A stretch of 64,000 bases of DNA. Source: Trileptium ribeirensis. Taxonomy: Eukaryota; Nematoda; Enoplea; Enoplida; Thoracostomopsidae. The DNA lies in assembly GCA_030248225.1 (NCBI GenBank), contig JASANE010030027.1, forward strand, positions 49,257-113,256, given 5' to 3'. Position numbers and translations under genes: made by a program. A model generated the notes under the pieces. The model worked only from the letters and a program-made list of their open reading frames with translations. It did not search any database and had not been told where the DNA came from. Shown piece after piece: positions 1-12,259 of this stretch (its first letter is position 1; each line of letters starts with the position of its first letter).

Positions 1-248
1 TTGAACGTGCAGTCAGGGGCCTCCTATCCCCGGACGGTCATCACCGTCAAAGTTTTAACGCGAAGCGGCGACTGGTTGGGGTTTCTGCGTGATGCCTATT
101 TTCCGTCGGTGTGGAGCGTAGTGTCCGGTCTCCTAAATCAGCTTAATCAGCCTAATTTTCTTTATTTCGTTCAGCGTGCCTCGCACAACACTCATCCCGG
201 TGATCAAATTCGTCAGTTACAACAAAGGTATACGACAGATTATGCGAA
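1..248 (+). other. Unassigned open stretch at window edge
   Basis: The first frame is open from the window edge to a stop at 298-300, but the tail of that frame runs into a minisatellite and I see no recognisable domain. There is no evidence of splice sites or family similarity, so I do not call a gene. It could be the end of an exon of something to the left. Confidence 0.2.
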
Positions 249-696
249 ACTGTTCATTGATATAGTACGGCATTTTCATGTAAACGGTTCACTGACATGA
301 TACCGTATCTTATACAAGCTATTCACTGATATGGTACGACATTTTATGCAAACGGTTCACTGATATGACACAACATTTTATGCAAACGGTTCACTGATAT
401 GATACAACATTTTATACAAACTGTTCACTGATATGATACAACATTTTATACAAACTGTTCACTGATATGATACAACATTTTATACAAACTGTTCACTGAT
501 ATGATGCAACATTTTATACAAACTGTTCACTGATATGATACAACGTTTTATACAAACTGTTCACTGATATGATACAACAATTTATACAAACTGTTCACTG
601 ATATGATACAACATTTTATACAAACTGTTCACTGATATGATACAACATTTTATACAAACTGTTCACTGATACGGTATAACATTTTATGCAAACGGT
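249..696. repeat. 34-bp minisatellite, about 13 copies
   Basis: The unit ACTGTTCACTGATATGATAC plus 14 further bases repeats about 13 times with few differences in the centre and more at both edges. The edge copies carry CGG variants (AAACGGTTCAC) while the centre is nearly uniform. Period 34 is not a multiple of 3, so this does not code. Confidence 0.95.
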
Positions 697-1489
697 CAGG
701 TACCGGTACAATTTTGGGTGCGAAAGTCATGAAATGCTCGTGACAGGGCCGGAATGGCCCTGTTACAATTTTGTGTCGTTTTTTTCCTTTACTGTTCGCG
801 AGTTGCGTAATTGCGGATCACTTGTTTTTCGCGGTTGCAGTTTTTGATTCCCCGGTTTTTGTTCCGACTGCGGTTTGCGATATTATTGCGTGTTGGAGGA
901 CTTTGGCGATGTTTGGGGACAACATATCGATTGTGATAGAGTTTAATCGCCGACATCGATTTACGTTTTGAGCATCACTTTATTTATTGCGTCGCAGCAA
1001 TTGTTTACGTTCATAATGACCTTGTTTTGTATGCGGCGAACTCCCACGTGATGACTCAGGATAGTACTGATCTGCATAACGTAATTTCGGTCGGTATGGT
1101 GAATCTTTATGCTTTCGAGTCTAGACATTCGAGGTGATCCCATTTTATACTGGATGCATCCTCGTTGTTGTCACATTTTATCCAGGCATTCCATTCATCC
1201 CGGACTATAATTTGTCAAATTCGATCGCGCGTGTGATTTTTCTGCCGATCCTTGCTATTCCAGATGCCGAAGACGTGGAACATTGCTCCTCGGTATAAAC
1301 GAGTTTAACCGAGCGCCGTCCTCTGTTCACTGCCAGGAGACGCAGCTGTCTACCCTTTGGCTTTTACGGTACGACTACAGAACTTGCCACTTGCGGTTTC
1401 TTTTGCGGAAATGTTGGATTTTTCGAGAGCCCGTGAGTTGGGTATTGTGGCCAGAGATTATCAGTCATACATCCTGAAGCATTGGTTCT
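697..1489. other. Unique sequence, nothing identified
   Basis: Only short chance frames are present. I see no domain, no repeat and no RNA gene here. Confidence 0.5.
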
Positions 1490-1820
1490 AGGAGTGATAT
1501 CCTAAGGCACATAAACCCACACCGCGTCTACCCTCTCCGAGACTACACCCTACACGTACCACTACCTCTCTCCAAACCTCGGAAAGGCAGAAGGTGTGTT
1601 CCAGATTTTAGCAAACACTGGTAAAAATAGAGTGAAAATTGACAAGATTGGGGTAAAATCGGGAAAAAAGGCCTCAACACGGGTAGAGATCGTCGAAATT
1701 CTCAGCATCCTTTCAGGATCTCCTCCGAGGGGTCTACCCTCGTGAGACGATCTCCCCGACCACGCCGACCCGTGTACCTCCTGTAAAACCCCTGGACCTC
1801 AGCATGTATGATCATCAATT
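1490..1820. repeat. Dispersed C/T-rich repeat, copy 1
   Basis: The stretch has a C-rich flank, then an inner part with CAGAAGG followed by repeated GGTAAAA-like words, then GAGGGGTCTACCC and a tail CAGCATGTATGA. The same order of blocks recurs at 3930-4300, and the inner block recurs at 11925-12235. This suggests a dispersed, non-coding mobile repeat; its class is not determined. Confidence 0.4.
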
Positions 1821-1949
1821 GTTTTCGTATCGTTTGCATCTGCGGCTTCTTTGGTCGCATATCGGTCGGTTGCTCATTCAATGCAATAATACCACGTAGA
1901 GGTTTGGGCAGCGGCGTACTTGGGTGTCCATTGTCACCGCTGACATATG

Positions 1950-3640
1950 TTGATGCTTAATTTTTCGTATACACAGCAATTCCATTGTTTCGCACCTCGA
2001 TATGCTGCTGTTGCTGCTTTTCGGCTTTCCATGTTAACTCGTGATCCTGGTGTTCCATTGCGCGTTGCTTGAGTTCGCGTTCCTCGTGCGATTCTACGTA
2101 CTCGACTGAATCCTTGATCTCTGTTTGTTGTTTAAGTATGACCTCGACCAGATTAAAAACATCAGGCACCAACATCTGAGCGTTATTACCGCATTTCGTG
2201 AAGTCATCACGTTGATGACGCCACGTTCACGATAAACATTCGCATGCCAATGTTTGAGAAATTCTTTTCTTGCTAAAGAACAGCAGGCATCTTTTTCAAC
2301 GGCACTTATCGTTCGTGACCCATCGATATTTTGATCGACCCTAGCGCGACATCTTGTCAAACACTTTACGCCACTGTTTCACTCTTTCTAATTGTTCGGC
2401 TGTTAGCGGGAATAATTTGCCCGGATCTACTTATCTACTTCATTTGAAACAGCTGAATATATTCCGCTCTTCAGTGTCGACAAAAATATTCGACTTAAAA
2501 TATTTTGTCAAATTTGAATATGACAGAAGCCCATGCGCGTAGATGTCGAGAACTGTGGCGTATTCTTCGGTCACAGGGTTCGAGCGATGTCATTAAACTG
2601 TAACCTGTTCGCTGCTGTACGATAGTTGTCCAAAGGAATAAGTGAATGGACCACATTCCATAGCGGTAATTTTTTGTCCGTTTTAGTGCCCACGACGAAA
2701 TACGAGTTGCGATTCCGGTCAATGTTTGAAAATAACGTGTGTCGTCACGGCAGTAATGAATAAAACGAAGTGCTTTATTATTGTCCGATACGTATTGTCA
2801 TTGTGATAGTTCTATTTCTAATCCTGAAATAGATCAATATTTTGCGGCAATTGCGTTTTTCCCTTGCAACTTCACAGTATAGTTGTAGGAACTTGTTCAA
2901 ACTGTTTGTTTGTTGCGTACGACAGTCGATAATTGAGTGAAGGAGCTAGAGCAAGTCCACTCGCCTGCGTTGGGGTGACGTCGTTTGATCGCACCGGTAC
3001 CATGACGGTTTCCACAACCGGATCATCGTCGAACAATAATGTTGTAACGCCCCACTGTTACATCAAATCCTGAATTGCTTGTGGCAAACTTTCTTGCGAA
3101 CTTAGCTGCGTCAGCAATCGCTGTGACTCCATTGACTGTCGTCAGCATGAGGATCCTTGCGAAATTTTTCCCTCATTGTGCATTTCCTATGCCGACTTTC
3201 TGAACTAATCCGCTGGTATCCAATCCAATTCTTCTTTGAAAAGTGTAGTCTTTCGAGAACATCGTCCACCGTTGCTGTTGAATCCGGCTTTTCACGTTGT
3301 TGATTTATCAACTATGCACTTTGGGTATCGTTGGATAGTATTTTTACGTCAGTCCAGGTGTTGCGCGATCTCAGCCAATGGTTCTACAGGCATTACCGAA
3401 TCGAGAATAATCGTATAGCGGCCTTTCGTGAAGCCAATCAAAATATAGTATATATATATAGGCCGCCATATTTTCCAGAAGCGTGTTGTATGTTTGACAG
3501 AACCCTTGTCCTTTTCACTCGGTACGTGCGATTGTGGCATCATTCGAAGATTTTGATCCGTGGCCCAAGATTCGTTTCGTTTGACGTTAATCGGTCGTTA
3601 TTTCATTTGAATTTGAGAAGATTAGGATGTTGAGAAGCTT
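1950..3640 (-). pseudogene. Decayed protein-coding block, family unknown
   Basis: Several minus-strand frames follow one another with protein-like composition but in different frames: 3349-3543, 3111-3311, about 2930-3110, 2094-2360 and 1957-2175. They include phrases such as TRFWKIWRP, LTAEQLERVKQWRK and a charged Gln-rich tail. Overlapping frames at 2094-2175 look like one reading frame broken by a shift. No catalytic motif is recognised. I infer an old, broken gene, perhaps from a mobile element or integrated virus, but cannot name the family. Confidence 0.35.
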
Positions 3641-3929
3641 ATAGTGTATGACTATTATAAAAAGAACATATAAATAAACACAATTTCATTATCTGAGCAT
3701 GGGCGTTATGCTCAGACTCATTTTCGTACAGCCTACAAAATTGATCATCGGGTTTTCATTGCGATACGCCGAAATCAATTATCGATAGACGTGTTTTTAC
3801 TCTGCTTTCGTTAAACTACGACAAATAAATGCTGGCTTGATTCCGGATTTTTGGATAACATATAAGAGCACTGGGGATTTTAGACGTTGTCCTTATCACC
3901 AATTATAGGCGTATTAATCAAAGGGCCAT

Positions 3930-4300
3930 TCCGCCATGATAGCTAAGACTTACTCCTAAGCCATGGCCAACCTATTCAGGGTACCAAGCCACCCACCTTG
4001 TGCGACGCACCCCTCTCCCTATACCTAGCGCCGCAGAAGGTAAAAATTAGGGTAAAACTGGTTAAATTGGATACGTTTAGACAAATGTCAGCGCAGGGGG
4101 TTCTACCTTCCCTGAGGACCTTCCTTCCTCCCAAGGGCCCCTACCTTCCCTAACGACGACCCTCCGACGTCCTCTACTGCTGAGACTGCCTCCTGGTTAC
4201 CTTCCCCCACAGGGGTCTCTACTCTTCTGAGATGAGTTCCCCCCCCCCCGCTAACCGTGGCGACCCCTATGAGACCTCGAAGAGCCAGCATGTACGACAC
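3930..4300. repeat. Dispersed C/T-rich repeat, copy 2
   Basis: It has the same block order as 1490-1820: C-rich start, CAGAAGG with GGTAAAA words, AGGGGTCTCTAC, and a tail CAGCATGTACGA. A run of ten C is present near 4238. Confidence 0.4.
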
Positions 4301-5562
4301 AAATGTATTTTATGATCATATATACTAAATATGTATACTATATAATTAAAACTGCTAAAAATACGTTATGTGCCGATTAACATCAAATTAGACCAGAAAT
4401 CAATATTGGCATTCGGACGCTTCTTAAAACATTATAACAGCATATATTTTAAGCTGTGATTTTAGATCATTACCGCAATCCGTATAACTAAAATCACAGC
4501 AATAACTATTTAATATACACACTTGAGATCATAGCCGCAACCACAATTTAAAATTATTACAAAATCTATATTTCTTTAAACACATGCGGTGTTTACGTCT
4601 TAAAACGCCCGCCATGCGGAAGGTTTGTCCCTGTACCGTAATGACCATATCATTTCGCATGGTACTCAGAAGATATAAAATTCAGCACAAGTGAATTCGC
4701 GGACACCATATATATTAGTCTATGATGTCTTCGACACCCTATGTTCGAATATTTGTTTAAAAAATCCGGGAAAATTAGCTAAGTGCGACTTCGAATTATT
4801 CACGATAATTGGTTGTATTTCATAAACCATGCCATTTAAGGCTTTGCATAGGAAGTGCATGAACAAATATTTCACTGTATAAACTCCCTGCAACGGAAAA
4901 ACAGCAAGGCTTCTTCTGAAATGATGTTAATCATCGATAGCTAGGAATTTACGGCGTCCATGATACCATACATAAACTCTGGGTGTCCAAAACACCATAC
5001 ATAATTACTTACAGTGTTGGCGTTCTGTACACTATATCGTTAACGGTGTAACGCAGGCTGGACGTGGACAAGACTTCCACGTGGTCTGCAACCTGTAACG
5101 TAAACGCCGCTTTGAGCCTTTGAACCAACAAGGACCATGCCTTTTTTAGAACGTAGTAAAAATTACGTATCACTTTGAATTGAAACAAGAATAAATAAAA
5201 GAAAGAAAATGAGTTCTATTACTTATGTACAGAATATGTATGATTTTGCACGGCAGATTGCTCGATCAGGTCGTCCGTTGTGTAACTCCTTCTTATGCAT
5301 CGCCAGCAATACTAGAGTGCTTCTGGCTGTTTGTCGTCCAGGCCACGTGTGCTTGATGCAACCATTGACAACACCGGTCGCTGCCGGCTTTGTTGATTAC
5401 GAATCCCGTTTTATTATCACTGCTGCATGATCTGTTGCAACTGCCATAGACGTAATGCTGCGGGGTACTTTATTGTCTTTTTGCCGTTCGTTCCGACGGA
5501 GTTTAGCCTCGTACCCTTAGTAATCAAAATATAATTCAAGATGAAAATACATCAAATACTCA
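4301..5562. other. AT-rich sequence, nothing identified
   Basis: No domain, RNA gene or repeat was recognised. The frame at 5209-5430 has no family features. Confidence 0.5.
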
Positions 5563-5723
5563 TCAGGTTCCAGTGGCGGATCTAGAAATTTCTGATGGGG
5601 GGATCCAAAATTTTTGTAACTAATTTTTCCCAAACCCTACTTTGCAAGCTTTGCTACAACAAAAAGGCGATATAAAATTTGCGCGCCATCGCCATAGTCA
5701 CAAAGTTATGCAATTAGTTCAAG

Positions 5724-5963
5724 TCACAATAAAAAATCAATGCGCCGGTTTATCTCCTGTGCGAATCTGTCGATAACTTCTTCAACGTCAATAGGTTTCT
5801 CCGGGTGGATATACATAAGTGCCAGACCGGTGAGCTGTTCATCAGTAGGTGTGCTTCTCAGGTAGTTCTTGATAAGGGCCATGGCACTGAAGGCGCGCTC
5901 AGCAGTGCAAGTTGTTACGGGGATCGTGGCGAAGATTTTAGGCAAATTTTTGATCACAGGCAA
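5724..5963 (-). pseudogene. hAT-A transposase, C-terminal dimerization block
   Basis: About 79 codons contain the hAT C-terminal signature: IFATIPVTTCTAERAFSAM followed by LIKNYLRST and ALMYIH. This is the dimerization region (hAT_C) seen in all active hAT transposases. It is separated from the preceding coding block by about 620 bp of AT-rich sequence without recognisable catalytic sequence. Confidence 0.85.
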
Positions 5964-6584
5964 CCTGAAGGAACGAATTTAACTAAGTATGTTTAACAGA
6001 TGGGGCCAGCAGATGATCCTAAAATTGAAACTGTGGACTCCCTTAAATTAAGCAATCAAGCAGATTACTTTAGCAATAGTTGAGGTGTAGTTAAGGAAAG
6101 ATTGTATTAAATAATTTCAATAAAAAGAGCTTTGCCATGTGCTATATACAAATTCCATCTGGGGTCCTGAAGCATTTGAGTCATGCACATAAAATAGTGT
6201 TAGGATCAGCAAACTGGGTTAGAAGAACGTGCTGTCACTGTTGTGCTGAAATTACTAGACAAAAATGGATTTCAAATTATCGCGTTATATATACTAACCT
6301 GTTAAGGAATTGATGAAGAACCTCGATAGCATGGAATTCGTTTCCCGATTTACATGGAATTCCAGCTACTAGGTTACTAACCATGTTTAACAGATGCCGA
6401 ATTCAAACTGTGACAGACGAACTTGACTTAAACCGACTAGTTTAGCAATGGTTAATGAATAGTTAAGGAAAGTTTATATTAAATAGTTTCAATCAGACAG
6501 GACTCGGTAAGTTCACATATGTTCACATATGGGTTTCAAATTGCATGGCACTCATACTAACCTGTTTGGAACTAGATCAAGAGC

Positions 6585-7165
6585 TCAAGTCTTAGATATA
6601 TATGTGGCATATTTTCCAGCAATCCGCAAGTGGTTTTCCAAATCTGTGTCCCCGCTTTCAACTCTGAAGTTCAGTAAAGCCCGGAAATTGCCATCACTTT
6701 TGACAACTGGTTCATCAAGATTTAGCTCCCCGTCATCCCTGTGCCCTCGGTAGCTGATCCCCAGTCGCCCGCACAAAATGGTTGTTTTAATTATTGGTGC
6801 CAAACGCTTACGGTGATCAAGAACATGGCTGCGACGATTCCTGTCCAACAATTGTGCAATATCAACTCCAGTTTGTATTGATTTGACGAAGCTTTCGGCT
6901 AAAGCAACGGAACTTCCGTGATATTTGTTTTCCAAGTGTTTGGCCAAATATGCATCTTTGCCGGTGAGATGGGAGAATTTAAGCAGTGGTATGGTAACGA
7001 GTTGTCCAAGTTCAATGCGCTTGTTCCTATCATTTTCCGTAGTTTCCATGCTGAACAGGGCACACGGAACACAGATCACGCCGCCGAGGTGCGGTGAAAA
7101 CTTGAAGCAGTCGTGTTTATCGCCACTGATATGTCCTCTATTTAGGAAAACTTTCTGAGGGGGTT
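6585..7165 (-). pseudogene. hAT-A transposase, zinc-finger and DUF4371 block
   Basis: This part reads a TTF-type zinc-finger-like segment (GGVICVPCALF) and a following segment with TGKDAYLAKHLENKYH, matching the order zinc finger then DUF4371 in ZMYM1-like hAT proteins. It ends at a stop at 6585. The catalytic Asp residues expected further downstream are absent from the element. Confidence 0.7.
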
Positions 7166-7513
7166 GTTTGGCCCCTTCGACTTCATTGTGTACGGAAACT
7201 TGAAATTTTGATCTGGCATCCAGTGCTCGGTTAGCAAAATGACTTTCTGGTGATCACTGAGATCCCGAACATTGTCTAGGGAGCGGGAGCCCTCGACGAA
7301 TACTATGCCGATGTCATCAGGATTTGCGTTGAGTGCAACTTTTCGGACATCTGGTTGTACGGGCTCTTCTTGCTCACATACTATTGGCTCTGCGCCCTCA
7401 TTACTAGCCGCTGATGTTCCAGGTTTGTCGCCGCCGGATGAAGCCTTGAAGAACTGAGTTAATGCGGTAGTTTTAAGCTTTTTAGGAGGCGGTTCAGTAG
7501 GTTTATCTTCCAT
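7142..7513 (-). pseudogene. hAT-A transposase, N-terminal block
   Basis: The block starts with an ATG at 7513 and a basic PPPKKLK motif followed by TTALTQFFK, an arrangement common at the N-terminus of DUF4371-type hAT transposases. It runs about 123 codons and then hits a stop at 7142. The next block continues the expected protein in another frame from about 7165, so a frameshift lies near 7145-7165. The block is not translatable into a whole transposase. Confidence 0.7.
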
Positions 7514-7908
7514 TACAAATGGAAAAATAGATTCTATGTCCAGTTATTATATCGACTATGGCAGTTCTATAATTTGAAAATAGTTAATCATTATTTACAA
7601 GTACGAAGTTCCTCCGTTCAAATGGTAGATAATTCTAGCTCAAAGCAGCTTGTAGGTTGAGCTAAAAGCAATGTCTTGAGTTCACACTAAGTGACTTAAT
7701 GAGCTAGTATACATAGTCGAAAACGGAAGCTACGATTGAAACAAAACTGGTTGTACAGAAACGCCGAGCGCAGCGAGGTGGGAAGCCAGAGCGGAGTTGT
7801 TTTCTTGCATCTGAAAAAGGCGCTTTTTTAGCTTAAAATTTTTCATCTCAGGTCCGGTGGGGGGGATCCGACCCATGGATCCCCCCTGGATCCGCCCGTG
7901 TCAGGTTC

Positions 7909-8663
7909 CGTAACTTCGGGTCCTCAGATGGGTTGGCCTCATTGGATTATTTGAGCTTTATCCTGCTCAGCATTTCGTGTAGCGTTATTATTTTCTGGTG
8001 ATTGTGATTGCACCGCGTCGCCTGGTTGCTACTGAGCACCTTGGCGTCATTCTCCTTTTCTAAACAAAGATATCACATGGCTTCCGTGCACCTGTGCAGC
8101 CTCCACGCAAAGTCCGTAATGAAGCCAGGTTCTTCACTGGAAAAGCAGAAAGTTTGTTCATGTGCAAATTCATGAGCCTTTTTCTAATTTTTCGATAATT
8201 CAGAGAAAACTATAACGCCTTCCTAAAGTAATATGTGTACGCCGACGATACTAAAACGGCGGTGGCCTCTCTAGTACTAAAATACTCGCTATTCAGCTTA
8301 CATAAATGCAAGACCGTCCGTAGTTATACAGCGCCGGCAATTAAACTAACAATCTTAGCCGTTATAACGAGATCATCTGCGAGAACAAGACAAAAGGTCG
8401 TAGTTAATCCTAAAATTTTTTCATTAACTGGTCCTTCGTTTCTTTTCTAAATGAATGTACAAAACCTCCACAGCAGTTTAAGAAAATTTGACCAAACGAT
8501 TTGAACGGCGTTAAAACTCGATTGAACGTTTTAACAAAGAAAACAAAATTAACTTCAACAGAAGCCTTGTAAAAATTACTACAGAAATTCTGCCCTAACT
8601 ATGTAATTTCTCTGAGATGTTGAACTGATGTTTTGTTTGTAAAAAATTTGCATTTTTTGTTTA
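7909..8663. other. Unique sequence, nothing identified
   Basis: No recognisable gene, RNA or repeat lies between the right target duplication of hAT A and the tRNA-like relic at 8664. Confidence 0.5.
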
Positions 8664-8750
8664 GTTGGGCTGTTGTGGATTCGAAACCACGGCCTTACGC
8701 CTATGGATCCGCCAGCAGAAACTCTGTTGACTGAGTTACGCGTGCCCAAC
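8664..8750 (-). tRNA. tRNA-like pseudogene or SINE head
   Basis: On the minus strand GTTGGGC at the start pairs perfectly with GCCCAAC at the end, a 7-bp acceptor-like stem. An A-box-like segment TAACTCAGTCAACAGAGT folds as a D-arm, and GGTTTCGAATCC resembles a B box with one extra T. The stretch between acceptor and A box is 5 bases too long, the D-loop GG is AA, and no proper anticodon arm forms. It is therefore probably a tRNA pseudogene or tRNA-derived element rather than a working tRNA. Confidence 0.45.
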
Positions 8751-9394
8751 TTCATACCAAAATACAAAACTACAATATTCGACGATAGTTAAGTGTCTGC
8801 TCGCGGATCCAGAGGCAGAAGTAGTCAAATAGTGCCAGTATTAGAAGACTATCAGTTTTTTTGAGCAAAATTACAGATGTATTGCTAACGCCGTTTGGCT
8901 TTTATCCTGCCATTTTATCAAATAACATTGAATTCCGGACTGAAAGTCAACTAAGATACTCAAAAACATTAAAAAATATTGAGTAGCAGCTGTAGTAAAC
9001 TACGCTGCCTGGCCGTAGATCCAGACATCCATTTAGGTTTCCTCGATTGCGACCCATTATTGCCGAACACTTCAGTGAGCTACTGAAAACCTTAAACGTC
9101 TGACAATAAAGTCTGTATAATGAGATATCTGCTGTAATACGTCTTGTTTTATAAAGAAAACTTTGAGACTGTTTCTAATTCATAATTAAATTCATGCCTT
9201 ACACCAAATGGAATTCCTAGCCAAATTTTCCTAAGATACAGCAACGTTTTGACAAACCACATGCTGTTATCTTCTAACTATGGTTGATCGCTTTAAACAG
9301 TCAATTCTACAATGCTACAAGCTAGTGCGCATGGTCCTTGTATTTCTTATCCTTTCCTTCTTTAAATTACCATGTATTTAGCACAATCTTGAAC

Positions 9395-9485
9395 AAAATT
9401 TTGCCTAGACGACGGGTTGAACCTGAACATCGTGCACTAGCCACTAGGCTATTTTGGAGCTGGTGCTCTATCTCTTAATGAAGCT
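9395..9485 (-). repeat. tRNA-derived SINE relic
   Basis: On the minus strand TAGCCTAGTGGCTAGTGC fits the tRNA A box closely, and 28 bases from its start GGTTCAACCC fits the B box. The A-B spacing is shorter than in a real tRNA and no acceptor stem is present, as expected for the head of a tRNA-derived SINE. Confidence 0.5.
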
Positions 9486-11016
9486 CGCAAACCGAGCTAA
9501 CTACAACTACAACTACACAGAGCACGACAAGCTTGATAACCAACTATTTAGACAATGTACGCTGTGACAAATGTGTTCCTTTACTGATAGTAACCATAAT
9601 ACCTGTAGTACAAAACTTTTTGTCCTATGGTAATACACTACGGAGCAATTACTATATATTCGAATATCGAGCAGATCGTGAGCTGTGACACCGTTTCTTG
9701 ACACTGGTAGGAAGGATCATTTAACCATGCGTATAGTGCAGCGTTAAACAGAGAATAAAGATGTATCTTCGTCAATGTCAAACCAAGATCACGTTCGGTG
9801 TTTGTGTAATACGGGGAATGAGTACTGCAACCACAACAGTAAAGTTTTTATGCAACCATGATCGAGGACATTAACGAAATTTTTAGATTCGTTAAAGTTG
9901 CCAATGAAAGTGGTGAATAAAGAGCCAAATAGTTAACGCATGGAACGTCCATGTATGAGTAATAGCAAACATACGTAGAAAAAGTGTGTCTTATGACCTT
10001 AAGCTGTTGAGACCATTGGCGGCGCGAGTCAATACGGAATAGCGAAAATATCGGCCGTAACGTTTCCAAAAGGATCATTGCCTAGAAAGAAATTATATTA
10101 AAAAGGCTACACGCAATATCGTCCGTAACAGGTCAATATCGTATTGCGGGTTTACCTAGTGTAATCCACCCGAACTACATTGTAGGGCATGACATAATGC
10201 CACGCGCAGATCGAAGATTCTGTGTTCAAAAGTAAAAGGCGTCATCTTTATAAGATTAGCCAATTGACGCGATATATTCAATAAGATTTAGAAAAGTTGA
10301 ACAATATTTTTCACCTTATGCTTCGTCAATATTTACGAAATAAATCTAAAATGCTTACACGCTGTATGGAAAATTACGTAACTATCAATGGCCAAGATCG
10401 CATAATCTACCACGGTAACACGGTAGGAAGTCACGTCTTTAGTGTTATACAATACTTAACGGTAAACTATGTTGTACGTAGCGCGACCCAAGAAACTTTG
10501 GAAACTACCATTAGAAAAACTGGCATACCTAATACTGTAGTTTGCAAAATGTCAAATCAACACTGTGATTCTAATCCTACTGAACAAACAGCTTCGTGGA
10601 AATATACGCTTACGTCACTGGATATAATATGCCACGTCACGTCCAAAATGTGTTAGCACCTGCTACGTCAAAAAGCGATTGTTAGGTATGAGAAACAGAT
10701 GGTCAGTGTGTACAAGATACAAAGACTACCTTGCCTCAGGAATTAACATTTATAACAGCTACAGCGCTATGACACGCATTAATGCATTGGCAAATCCTTT
10801 ATGTGGGTACGGGTTGGTTTGACAGGCAAAGGATTGTTTTTATTCCCGCGTAGCAATTTTTACAGCGGGTGTTACGTGTTGCTTAAGTAGCTTATTACTT
10901 GCCTAATAGCATTGAAATCAAAAGTATATATTATACTCTATTTTATTATAGTTGTAAGTTCATAAGGTAATAAACTTTTATCTATTATCCAAAAACAGTT
11001 TATAGGCGGTTTTTAT
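9486..11016. other. AT-rich sequence, one unassigned frame
   Basis: The plus frame 10297-10656 (119 codons, beginning at a TTG) is open but shows no recognisable domain or splice context. Nothing else was recognised. Confidence 0.4.
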
Positions 11017-11283
11017 ATCCTTCCATGAATTTAGCTTATCAACACAATCCTTCCATGAATTTAGCTTATCAACACAATCCTTCCATGAATTTAGCTTATC
11101 AACACAATCCTTCCATGAATTTAGCTTATCAACACAATCCTTCCATGAATTTAGCTTATCAACACAATCCTTCCATGAATTTAACTTATCAACACAATCC
11201 TTCCATGAATTTAGCTTATCAACACAATCCTTCCATGAATTTAGCCTATCAACACAATCCTTCCATGAATTTAGCTTATCAAC
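11017..11283. repeat. 30-bp minisatellite, nine copies
   Basis: The unit AATCCTTCCATGAATTTAGC plus TTATCAACAC repeats nine times almost without change. The period is ten codons, so a plus frame reads MNLAYQHNPS over and over. This frame is a by-product of the period, with no sign of a real gene around it. Confidence 0.95.
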
Positions 11284-11924
11284 TGATTGTGTTTATCATT
11301 AACACCAGGTATAAATTTGTAAGCGCTTTTTCAATGAAGGAATTTCACTTGTATAATATTGTCATGGGAATGAAGCATTTCTAATAAATATGTATATTAA
11401 ATTTGAATACAAAATTATTTGCAACCAAATAACTTTAATTTTCATTCCAAACAACACAGTAACAAAGCATACTGCGGAGGACAGGTGAAATTAGCCAAGT
11501 CGTCGATCCACCTGCACGAAAACTGTGTAGAGCGATACCGGCTGATATAACACATTTTAGCAATAGTTATAAATCCAACGGCCTCGAGATAAGGTGCAGG
11601 AACAAGATTGTGAGAAACTGAAGTTCAATCGTAATACAGGTCTGAAACGACGGAAAAGAAAGCCAGACAAATACTCCGAAAGCGACGACGCAACAAAAAA
11701 ACGAGCCTCCATGCCGCAACTGATTAGTTTTTGAGCCCAAATTTCGAAGTTCGAAATAATTCGATCCCCGCACCACGTTGCCAAGTGTTAAAGCCAGAGC
11801 GTCACGGAAAATCAAAAAACCAGGAAACATCTATGCATGAATCTCAGCTGAATCCTTTGCGTAAACATGTCTAATGGATTCTTTCGTTTAATAACAGATT
11901 TGAGACTGCATAAAATTATGCTCA

Positions 11925-12235
11925 TACATACTCATAGATGAATCGACGATTGTCCCCATTGAGGCTCGGATCTGCTCCTCTCTCTACAACGGAGCGTTGC
12001 CGACCATCCCCCTGCTCTTTGAGGGGCAGGGCAATTCCGTACCTCCCCCTCCCCAACCTTCCGCCCTGGAAAAACAGTTTTAGCAAATATAGGCAAAAAT
12101 TATGGCAAGAATAGGCAAACCTTGAGCGAAAATTGTCAATATTGAGGGAAAATATGCAAAAGTTTTGGAAACATTGATTAAAATTAACCAAATATTGAGT
12201 CCCCAAAATTAAGAAACTTTAAAACTTTAACCACA
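11925..12235. repeat. Dispersed C/T-rich repeat, copy 3
   Basis: A C-rich segment is followed by TTTTAGCAAATATAGGCAAA-like words that match the inner part of the copy at 1490-1820 (TTTTAGCAAACACTGGTAAA). The tail block seen in the other two copies is not clear here. Confidence 0.3.
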
Positions 12236-12259
12236 TTGGGGATCTGCCAACCCCCCCCC

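Larger units (their letters stand above)
5571..7900 (-). mobile_element. hAT transposon A, complete ends, deleted core
   Basis: The element is bounded by a perfect 8-bp target duplication, TCAGGTTC at 5563-5570 and again at 7901-7908, which is the length made by hAT transposases. Its ends are imperfect inverted repeats: CAGTGGCGGATCT at the left and, read inward from the right, CACGGGCGGATCC. Three minus-strand blocks give the N-terminus, the zinc-finger/DUF4371-like part and the C-terminal dimerization region of a ZMYM1/THAP12-like hAT transposase. Only about 620 bp lie between the last two, too little for the RNase H-like catalytic core of this family, so the copy is a non-autonomous deletion derivative. 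Confidence 0.9.

Noticed and set aside
2630..2690. Minus-strand YGMWSIHLF, similar to the conserved YGMWN of the wntless C-terminus
   Set aside because: The residues before and after do not fit the family, no splice acceptor precedes it, and the block lies in a decayed coding region.
10297..10656. 119-codon plus frame
   Set aside because: TTG start, no domain, no splice context; AT-rich chance frame or an old fragment.
11017..11283. Regular 30-bp repeats considered as a CRISPR array
   Set aside because: There are no spacers; units are contiguous. The DNA is eukaryotic. The same holds for the other arrays.
11567..11731. Lys/Arg-rich plus-strand stretch (LKRRKRKPDKYSES) ending in a stop
   Set aside because: Looks like a possible nuclear-protein exon, but a stop lies shortly before it and no clear acceptor fits.
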